Assembly: GCA_009193035.1 (NCBI GenBank)
Contig: SWDT01000027.1
Location: forward strand, 62,001-126,000
Source: Halicephalobus mephisto
Taxonomy: Eukaryota; Nematoda; Chromadorea; Rhabditida; Panagrolaimidae
Reading direction: 5' to 3'
DNA: 64,000 bases
The notes below the pieces were generated by a model. The model ran no database searches and had not been told where the DNA came from. It saw only the letters and a list, made by a program, of their open reading frames with translations. This document shows, one piece after another, positions 55,722 to 64,000 of the stretch (positions within the stretch are counted from its first letter, which is position 1; every line of letters starts with the position of its first letter). Made by a program: the position numbers and the translations under genes.

Positions 55722-56793
55722 ATGCCACGTTATCCTTTCGAAGTTTACTATACTCCTGAACTGAAAAATATTTCCATGATATTAATCGGATCCGGGACCT
55801 GCTTGTCTACTCCTATGTTCTTCCTGATCACTTATTTAATCTCGACCAGACCGTTCGTCCTCGGGGATTACAAACATCACATCCTCTATGTCTGTTTTAT
55901 AAAGTTTTTCTACAGTTTACTGTTAGTTTTGTGGATTCCGATTCCTTTGTTTCCCTGTTTGGGTGCCTTCAGTATTGGTTGCCTGAGGGTATTTGACACG
56001 ATTGGAGGCTACGTGGCTTTCACTTTGCTTGTCTGGACTTCGATGCAAATCGGGACCAAGATCTTCATCGCTTTCGTCCACAGATTGCTGTTGGTTGTGC
56101 CGAAAAATCCTATAAAATTCAGTCCAAGGTGAGTTTTTAATTTTTAATTTTTTTGATGATATATATTTTAGATCGATTTACTTAATTGTGGAATTAGGAA
56201 TTGTGTTGTCCATCGGTACAGTGGTATACTGTGGTTTCGTGGATAAATACCAAATTAATCATTATTTTCAAATTCATGCTCCGTCGATTTTTTTTCGAAA
56301 AGAATATTTAAATTTCGAAGGTATTTTTGTTTTTGAACCTGGAATTTTCACTTTTATTATTTTGTATATTTTCTGTGTACTTCTGATGGCAGCCATTGTT
56401 TTGGGTATTTTTTTAAGTTGGATTTCGTTCAAATATCTCAAAAAAAACCAAATTAGAAACGAAAATCCAAATTTTAGAACGAACACAAGAGAAAAAAGAT
56501 TAAACAAAATACTTTTGAAATTAATAATCTACCAAGGATGGACAGCAACGTTGTTTTTATTTTTTCCTTTGCTGATTACGGTAACTATACTGGTGTTCGA
56601 ACTTCCATACAGTGCCCAAATTGCTCAAATTTTGATAGCTTTTAGTGGTTTTTATCCGTTTTTTGACGGAATTGTTTTAATTTACAATATTAATCCCTAT
56701 CGTCGATTTATTTGTTCCATTTTTAAAAAACCTATTTCTGGAAGTAACCAAAGAACAGGAAGTGGTGCTGTTTCTTTCATATCTGGAAACTAA
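55722..56793 (+). CDS. Nematode 7TM chemoreceptor, Srh/Str-superfamily type
   Basis: Two exons, 55722-56128 and 56172-56793, coding about 342 aa with seven hydrophobic segments. Features of the Srh-type class: a short N-terminus, a TM1 rich in Gly/Ser, TM3 followed by HRLLLVVP, and a TM7 ending in NPYRRFICSIF, the NPYR signature common to Srh/Sri receptors. The C-terminal tail is short and Ser/Gly-rich. Such receptors are expressed in chemosensory neurons. The subfamily assignment is by motif only. Confidence 0.75.
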
Positions 56794-56876
56794 AAAATTA
56801 AAAAATCGACCTGTCTCCTGATCAAACAAAAAATTCCATATAAAACATCCAAAAAATAAGTGATCTGGATATCAAC

Positions 56877-57354
56877 ATGAGGGGATTACTTGTGGTTCTT
56901 GTTCTAATGACAATGGTGGTTACTGTAACCGGACAGGATTGCGTCGATTTGGGATATGACTGCTGGTGTAAAGCAAGTCTTTGCAGAAATAGGTACTACG
57001 AAACTCTCATGACCGAGGTACGGTATCTTTAAAAATTTTTTAAATTAAATTAATTCTTAAATTTTCAAATTTTATTTAATTTTTAAAATTAAATTAATTT
57101 TTAAATTTTCAAATTTTATTTAATTTTTAAAATTAAATTAACTTTTAAATTTTCGAATTTTATTTAATTTTTAAACTTTAAAATCTTATTCAATTTCAAA
57201 ATTTTCGAATTTTATTCAATTTTTAAATTTTCGAAATTTAAATTTTTGAATTTTTAAAATTTATTTAATTTCGGATTTTCATTTTTAGATGTGCTGTGAA
57301 ACTTGCACCGCAGCTACCAATACCAACGCTAACCGTGGCAAGAGAAATGTCTAA
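56877..57354 (+). CDS. Small secreted single-domain ShKT-like peptide
   Basis: Two exons, 56877-57017 and 57289-57354, coding 68 aa. Signal peptide MRGLLVVLVLMTMVVTVTGQ, then DCVDLGYDCWCKASLC, RNRYYETLM and MCCETCTAATNT, ending GKRNV. This is an ShKT-like module with seven cysteines: an extra Cys in CWC and in MCC, while the usual final CxxC cysteine is absent. The basic KR near the C-terminus could be a processing site. The gene starts 83 bp after the stop of the chemoreceptor gene on the same strand. The 271-nt intron is A/T minisatellite. Confidence 0.75.
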
Positions 57355-57424
57355 TTTCCAAAACCGCCGAAATTAAATTTTTATAAAACTTTGAATAAAT
57401 TACCAGTTACCATTGTTAAACCCG

Positions 57425-60400
57425 TCATTCCCTCAAGCTTTCTGATAAAGGAACTTCAAAACTGTTTTCTGAAGTCATCGTATGGAGTGGAACAGGCGTC
57501 GAAGATATCCTAGCTAATCTGAATCTGTTTTCTGCTTCTTCTATTTCATCATTGTCGAACAAACTTCTGAATTCTTTCCCGTATTTCTCGAATTGAGCAC
57601 TTCCAGAATCCAAAAACGACAATTTCACCACATCATGCAAGTAACTGTAAACAGTGTACTTGATTTGTCTGCTATTTGACCTCCAAGCAGTTTCCAGAAT
57701 CCTCAAACAAAGTTGTTGATCCATACCGTTGGGACTTTTAAGACATCTAATAGCATCTATAACCTGATTTTTCTCGAGCAAAAGTGAAACAATATGCTCC
57801 GTATTTCCTCTCCTAGCCAGCATGTCTACTGCCAGCTGAAACAACGGGGGATGATTCTTGCTTATTTCGATAAGCCTAAAAGCCAGAAATTTCGAGTCGT
57901 CTATGATTCTCTGTTGCAAAATCTGCTGGAGTCTGGAGTACTCCTGAGCTTCAGACATGACCATAATTAGGAGTTCTGGCAAATATTGCTAAAAATAATA
58001 ATTTTTACAAAATAACACAAAAATCTAGTAATTTCAGGTCCCGAGTGGAAAAGTTTGAAAATCCTCATCAAAACAGTTTTTGAAAATTTTTCAAAAATAG
58101 TAATTTAATGTTTAGAAAGTAATATAAAAGAGCAAAATCTACAATCCCAGGTCTCAACTGGAAAAGTCAAAAATTCCTGTTGAGACAAATTTCTAAAATA
58201 TTTTTGATTTTAAAAAAAACTTATAATCCTATCTCAACTGGAAAAATCAAAAATTCGTGTTGAGACAAACTTTTGGAAATATTTTTGATTTTAAAAAAAA
58301 CTTATAACTCTATCTCAACTGGAAAATTTTAAAATTCGTGTCGGGAAAAATTTCTAAAATATCATTGCCAAAATTTCCGACTATTATGAAATTGTACAAT
58401 TTTGTGTCTTGATTTGAAAAAATTGAAAATTTGTGTCGAGATAATTGTTCTAAATATCACTAATAATAGTAATTTAATTTTTATAAAATAATGACAACTT
58501 ACATGAATATTACTTTTTGTTTTTTTCAATATCAGTAGGAATTCTAATAACACGTTGCAGAGCCACTTCTTGTCCATGTTCGGGTCTCCTCCGAGAGGCT
58601 CAAAAATGGACCTCATGATCGCGTTCTGATCCACCTTGATTGGCAAATAAGGTTCTGGAACAAGTTTAAACTTCCCCGATTCTCCTTTAGATGGAGATAT
58701 CTCAGCAATACTTTCGTTCCCCGAAGAGTAGATTTCTCTAAAGATCTCCGCTATCCTCGAAAGTGAAAGAAATTTGTCGAAAATGAATTTCTGAATGATG
58801 TTCAACATCAGATCTTCACATTTGGATCTGTTCATGATAAATCTCAACAGCAAATCCTAAAAAACACAGGAATTTAAAAACAAACAAAGTAATTTTCAAT
58901 AAAGTTACTGTAAGGGTAGTTGTAATTCCTTAATATTTAATTTCAAATGTAAAAATTAACCTTAAAAAGTAGGAAGTTCTACATCATACCGTAATCTACA
59001 GATTTCGAAATCTATATAAGAAGAAAATAGCTCAAAAAAGTAATTACAAAGTAATCATTGCATAAAATTTAAATTTTAAACAACTTTAGTTTTTAAAAAC
59101 TTTCCGAAATTTTCTCCAAAACAATTTTACAAAAAACTCATGACGGATTACGAAATAACCATCAGATGAACGGAAATTTCCTCCTAGGTTACTTTGGTTT
59201 CTAGAAAATCTGAAGATTCCTCTCCAACCAATTTTGCAAAAAATTCCAATTTTTAAAAATGTTTTAGAATTTCTTAATTTCCATTGAGAGAAATTTTCGT
59301 TAAAGCGACAAAAACGGTAAATCTGGTAACTCTTTTTAGAGCAATTTAAAAAACTTTGGAATTTTCTTCCCGCAAAATTTTCGACTTTTACAATAGTAAA
59401 TTAAAACTCACTTTATCTTCGAAGAAATTCCAGATGTTCTCCAAGCGAAGACTCAAATCCGCAAATATCCCAAATCTGACGTCGACGACCTTGCTAGGGG
59501 GCAGCACATACCATGGGAACACTCTGAAATTGCCTGCTCCATAAGTGGCTTCTAAGTCTTCTCCGATGGATATGGGGGTCACTAAAGTCGGGAAAAGCTC
59601 GGAATTTTCGGTTCTTTGGAGTCTGATATCGAAAACGAAACATCTGGCGGTTCTTCTGTGGTGAACAATGATCAAGTTATCGATGACGTGGAGTCCTACG
59701 TGATCGTCCAGATTCAGAATTAAAATATAAGCCAATTTCGCCGGCTGAGTGACATCGTTGAAGATCTCATACATGTTGATTTGCTTAATCCCCCCGGCTT
59801 GATCCGCCTTCACAACCAAGAGATAAATCTTCATATATCTAAAAAGTAATTAAATTTCAATTTCCAAAATAAATAAGATTACACAGAAACGATCAAGACG
59901 TCCTTCTCGTCCAGTTTGGACTTGAGATTAGAGCACCCGAAATCCACCTCGAATCTGGAGAGCTTGTGGATGATCCCATTCTGAAAAACTTGACTTTTAA
60001 ACTGCTGCAGTATCGACTAGGTTCTTGAGGAAGTTCATTTTAGGTCTTTTTTGTTCCACCCGATATATCGAACCTTCAGAAGAAAACACTGACAAGTATA
60101 GTAATGGGCGCAGAAAATTCAAAAAACAACGTGTAAGCCCCTACCGTACCTTTCAGGGACTTTCGGGATAGGAGCCCGTTTGCACCCTGCGTTGTAAAAA
60201 ATTAACTTTCAAAGAACTTTAGATTTTTAGGTAACTTTAGTTTTCTACATAAAGTCGGTTTTTATAAAATTAATTTTTTAAACAAATCAAAAAATCCCGA
60301 CCTGGATGATAAACGGGTTCATCACGGCAGAAGTGATGCCGCTGGCACAGATCAACAACTGACTTGGAGGATAGTAAATCGACCAGAGTGGATTTACGTC

Positions 60401-61350
60401 ACTGTTTTTTGCGAATTTCAAAGACTTCCTCTTCGGGTTTATGTTATATAACTCCAACCCGGAGTTCGTAATGAACAAGACCTGCTTGTCGGTCACCCAT
60501 TCCAAAGTTGATATAATCCCGTCCTTGACTTTGCAAGTTTGGTTGGTTATAGGGTTCGAGTCATCGGGTAGTTTCTGATCCAGGAAAACGAAATCCTGAA
60601 ACGAGAAAGTAAAAAACCAATTTTAAAGTCACTCACAACGCTCGTAGGACTTCTGTGGATACTGGCTATCTTCATATCCGGAGAGAAACAAACAGTATCA
60701 ATTTTCCTCGTCGGCTGGATTCTGAAATCGATATATGACAACTTGGAAAAGTAAAAATTCACATATTGAAATTAAGAAAAAATAAAAACCCATATATGGA
60801 AACCTAAAATTGATAAAAATCAATGTATAAAGTTTAAAAAAGTCAAAACTGATGTATAGAACATTTTAAAAAATAAAGATTTACATATGAAACCTCTTTA
60901 ATAGTAGAAATCCATATATTAAGATTTAAAAAATGAAAACTGATATATGGGAATTTAAAAAAGTCAAAATTGATGTATAGAACATTTTAAAAAAATGCAA
61001 ATTCATATATGGAAATTTTCTAAAAATAGAGATTCATATATTGAGATTTAAAAAATGAAAACTGATATATGGAAGTTTAAAAAAATAAAAATTGACATGA
61101 AATTTCAAAAACATACCTAAAATTAACATATTCCTTGTCAAAGCCTTTAGCAGTGATTCCCAGTGATCCATCGTTTCTCACTGTTATGATCTGGAAGTAA
61201 TTATACAGTAACATATGGAAAAGAAGGATTCTGAACCTTCTGATTTTGTCTGTCGTAAAAAATATCGGAAACGTCACTTGATGGCTCGAACAATGCGTAT
61301 TTTTCTCCCAATTTCAACAAAGCAGGAGCTTCTTCTGGTGCTAGAGTCAT
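57425..61350 (-). CDS. rmc1: RMC1 (C18orf8/Mic1) regulator of MON1-CCZ1
   Basis: Eight exons: 61350-61237, 61190-61117, 60721-60637, 60595-60302, 59980-59883, 59838-59412, 58856-58503 and 57988-57425, coding about 669 aa, close to human RMC1 (657 aa). The N-terminal beta-propeller shows PTRKIDTVCFSPDMKIASI, QVLFITNSGLELYNINPKRK and HVIDNLIIVHHRRTARCFVF. The C-terminal Mic1 domain is helical (QRIIDDSKFLAFRLIEISKN, LAVDMLARRGNTEHIVSLL, LEKNQVIDAIRCLKS). RMC1 is the third subunit of the Rab7 GEF MON1-CCZ1 and acts in late endosome and autophagosome maturation. Several introns are loaded with tandem repeats. Confidence 0.92.
58020..58480. repeat. Tandem ~90-110-bp units in RMC1 intron 7
   Basis: Four to five units of GGTCTCAACTGGAAAAGTCA, then AAAATTCGTGTTGAGACAAA and a Phe-like T run. 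They are related to the units at 46840-47080 and to the dispersed TTCGTGTCGGGA motif. Confidence 0.8.
60755..61095. repeat. Minisatellite in RMC1 intron 2
   Basis: About ten ~33-bp units built around TTAAAAAATGAAAACTGATA, TATGGAA and GTCAAAATTGATGTATAGAA variants. Confidence 0.8.
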
Positions 61351-61564
61351 GATTACATCATCTAAAATAACGAAAATGTACAAAATTAAATAAAAATAAC
61401 AATATCTGAAAATTCAAAGTTCTCGAACTCCAACCGATGCCAGTTAAACCCTCGCACACTGCACAAAACTGGCTTTTTTGTTCACTTTTGTCCCGCGTCG
61501 ATTTCGAAATCTCCTACAGCTTCATTTTTGACTTCTAATTTCGGTCCTTCTGAATTCAGAAGTC
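61351..61564. promoter_or_regulatory. Bidirectional promoter region of rmc1 and symplekin
   Basis: Only 214 bp separate the two divergent start codons. The centre (61430-61530) is GC-richer than average, with CGATGCCAGTTAAACCCTCG and TCCCGCGTCGATTTCG. Both ATGs follow close acceptors (gttattttag before rmc1, ctgaattcag before symplekin), consistent with spliced leaders. Confidence 0.6.
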
Positions 61565-64000
61565 ATGGAGATGGATCAGAGTCAACACTTGATGCAGTCT
61601 ATAGATCCAATGGAGATTTATCGGATTGTAAGTTGTATTTTTTGGAATTTTATATAAAATTGGAAATTCCCAGATTGCTGCCGAATTAGAATCTGCCAAA
61701 AACGCTCCGGACGACAGGACTAAAATCAACCATCTTACGAATGTATGTTTTAGATTAGTTTATCATTGTTAATACTGCGAATCTCCAGGCCCAGGATGTT
61801 TTGTTGTCCACGGAAGAAATCGGGACAGTTTTGGACAATTTCATCGACGATTTTCTTCGTTATATGGAAGAAGGTTCGTTGGAAGTCAGATTATTTATCC
61901 TAGACTTTATCGAGAAAGCCTTGTAAGTGGTTTACTAATGAAATAAAATAAACTTTAAACCTTTTCAGTCAGAAAGATCCGTCAGTCTTGAAGAAATCCA
62001 ATGCCTCTTTGATCGTCGTCATGAGGGACGTCAATCCGAATCCGGTTCTCGTCAAAAGAATTATCCGGCAGTTGACGAGACTTTATCCGATGGTCCTTCA
62101 ATGGCTAGCACACAGTGTGAACGACAATGAGGCCATAGTTGTCTGGGATAGCTTCAAGATCCTGAAATCCAGGTTAATGGAGATGGTTGGCTCCAGAAAC
62201 GAAGGAATCCGGGTCTATATGATGAGATTTATCGAAACCGTCGTTATTTGCCAAACTCCCAAAAGCGAATTGAGTGATCTGTCTAGATTGAGCTACGATA
62301 TGAGTCTGAATCACATTAGTCGGGGCCACAAGTTTATTTCTTACCGTCAACTCGAATCGGAAGCCACAATGAACTTCAAAAGCTTGGTGGATCATCTCAG
62401 TTCGTCAAGTACGTCACTCCTTCATCTGATTTCAACGCTGACGTCAATGGCTAGAATCGCCAGAGCAAGACCGGAGTTCGTCCATCAGATGATTGAAGCC
62501 TTTGAATCCCTTCACCAGAATCTGCCACCTACATTAGGTACAGGCCAAGTGAAATCTGTGAGGAAGGAACTTAAGAATAATCTTCTGAGGTTGTTGAAGC
62601 ATCCAGCAGTGTTCACGAAGCATCTAAGCAAGGTCCAGAATCTTCTTCAAGAACTCGGAGCCACTGCAGGCGAGATGTCCAGGAACATGCCAGCCCCGTC
62701 AGAGTTAAACGCAGCTTTAAAGAAACGAGTAGAAGCAGCAAATGCTCAAAAAAGAGCAGATTCGGTGATTTCTGGACCGTTGTCCAAAAAGTTGAAATTG
62801 GACGATGAAGATTATGATGATCAAAAAACGGCGTCTGCTTTCGACGATCAAGAAGAAGCAATTAAAGCTCAGCAAAAAGCAGTTGAAATGACTACGGATT
62901 GGATAATGGAGAGAATGGGAGGAGATGTGATTCCGAAATTGGTATACATTAATCTGTTGACAATGCCAGATGAAATGCCCCCGGCATTCAATGCGAGTTA
63001 TTACAAAATCCCAGAAGTTCTGACAGAAGACGTAAAAAGAAATGTAGCAAGGATTTTATCGAGGCAATTCACAAGAGAAGGAAAAGGCCCAGGAGCGGCT
63101 TATTTTACGGAAGAAAAAAAGAAATTTATCCTTGCGAAACACAAGGCAAAACAGTCTGGAGCGATTGTACCTCCTACTCCGGTGGATCTTAGAGAAGATA
63201 AAACTTTAATCAAGGTTGATAAGGAAGGATTTAAAATCCCGACAGTATCCCAAGTTAAGAAATCAGCAGTTAAATTCGATATTTTCGCAGAAACTAATGC
63301 TCTTGATGCGAAGGAATCCAAAGAACTTAAAATGCTGATTTTCAAGAGATTGATGGAAACAGAAGCGAATCTGACTCATCCGATCCAGAGGAGAAGTCTC
63401 TACAAAGCCCTTATTTACATTGTTGCAAGAAGATCGAACGAATACACGCCGAAATTGGAAGAACAACTGATGAATTTTGTCATAGCGGATCAGGAAAAAA
63501 GAGCGGATTTAATTTTCCTTTGGTTAGCTGAATTATATAATCAATGGAAGGGATTCAGCATTTGTGTAAGAGATGGAGCAGAATCAGTGACTTTTACAGA
63601 AGCAGAAAATCATCAAAGATATGATTCTTTACTGGTGAATATTTTGAGTAAATTATTTGCGATTGAAGGACATAAGGACAAGTAAGGTTTTAATTTTTAA
63701 ACATAATTATTGATTTATTTTTAGTTTATTTCACAAGATTTACGTCGAAGCAATTGTTATAACTCAAGGAGCTCTGGGGATTTTGAGAAAAGCGTGTTTG
63801 GATACGGCTAATTGTCAACTTGCAATGTCTACTTTGAGAGAATTAATATTGACAAGAAATCGTCAAAGACATGATTTCTTGAAAATGATGTTGGAATTGA
63901 GTTATGTCGATCAGGAAGCAATTAGATTTGAATCGATTGCAACGACAAAAGAACTTTTTGAAGTACCGTATGTTCAAGCAGAAGTTAGAGAGTATTTGAG
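61565..64000 (+). CDS. symk-1: Symplekin, N-terminal part (3' end outside window)
   Basis: Five exons visible: 61565-61627, 61674-61742, 61789-61922, 61969-63681 and 63725 onward, still open at the right edge. The start MEMDQSQHLMQSIDPMEIYR is followed by the HEAT-repeat region (LDNFIDDFLRYMEEGSLEVR, LILDFIEKAL...VLVKRIIRQLTRLYPMVLQW, VVWDSFKILKSRLMEMV). A basic linker comes next (PLSKKLKLDDEDYDD), then the downstream symplekin domain (ADLIFLWLAELYNQW, YDSLLVNILSKLFAIE). Symplekin scaffolds the CPSF/CstF pre-mRNA 3'-end processing machinery and binds Ssu72. No frameshift is seen in the 2.4 kb shown. Confidence 0.93.

Noticed and set aside
1..64000. CRISPR arrays, phage or bacterial operons
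   Set aside because: All supported genes are intron-bearing nematode-type genes. The tandem repeats lack regular unique spacers.

Overview
The window looks like nuclear DNA of a free-living nematode close to Caenorhabditis. The evidence is small AT-rich introns (many of 37-50 nt), TTTTCAG-type acceptors (often directly before a start ATG, as in spliced-leader trans-splicing), very AT-rich introns and intergenic DNA, and nematode-typical families: Srh/Str-like and LITE-1/GUR-3-like chemoreceptors, ShKT secreted proteins and EGSG proteoglycan-like proteins. No bacterial, organellar or CRISPR features were seen. Gene models were spliced by hand from the sequence; reading phase closes across every junction listed, but an individual splice position could be off by a base.

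Layout. 1-3.2 kb: exons of two or three unrecognised genes. 3.3-6.1 kb: a closely spaced minus-strand pair, TRM13 (tRNA methyltransferase) then WDR74/NSA1 (60S assembly), with 76 nt between coding regions, so a candidate operon. 6.4-8.4 kb: a short URB1/NPA1-like protein. 8.6-12 kb: two small secreted-protein genes separated by minisatellites. 12-16.8 kb: mitochondrial HflX GTPase (GTPBP6) and an MRG15/MRG-1 chromo-barrel protein. 18-21.2 kb: a SAMHD1-like gene that has lost its HD pair. 21.6-25 kb: a divergent AMPA/kainate-type glutamate receptor. 25-28.2 kb: gene desert holding a 1.4-kb inverted-repeat element and a MITE. 28.2-30.2 kb: a gustatory-type 7TM receptor. 30.6-39.4 kb: an unstable block with a 211-bp tRNA-like element, a miniature LTR element, a dead pogo/Tigger transposon, and two intact plus one truncated member of a tandem lineage-specific family.

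40-64 kb is a denser housekeeping block: FTSJ1/TRM7, DMAP1/SWC4, a three-ShKT secreted protein, a small membrane protein, RRP15, the CCR4-NOT deadenylase CAF1, an Srh-like receptor, a one-domain ShKT peptide, RMC1 (MON1-CCZ1 Rab7 GEF regulator) and the 5' part of symplekin, the last two head to head. Shared themes are ribosome and tRNA maturation (TRM13, WDR74, URB1, RRP15, FTSJ1), chromatin (MRG, DMAP1) and mRNA 3'-end or poly(A) metabolism (CAF1, symplekin).

The most unusual items are: (1) a 211-bp element with TG..CA ends, an inferred 5-bp target duplication and an internal tRNA-like Pol III cassette, one copy nested in another LTR; (2) a SAMHD1-like protein whose metal-binding HD pair reads RN; (3) a glutamate receptor with a genome-encoded Arg at the Q/R site and a degraded M3 gating motif; (4) three GC-AG introns, all with the same GCAAGT donor.
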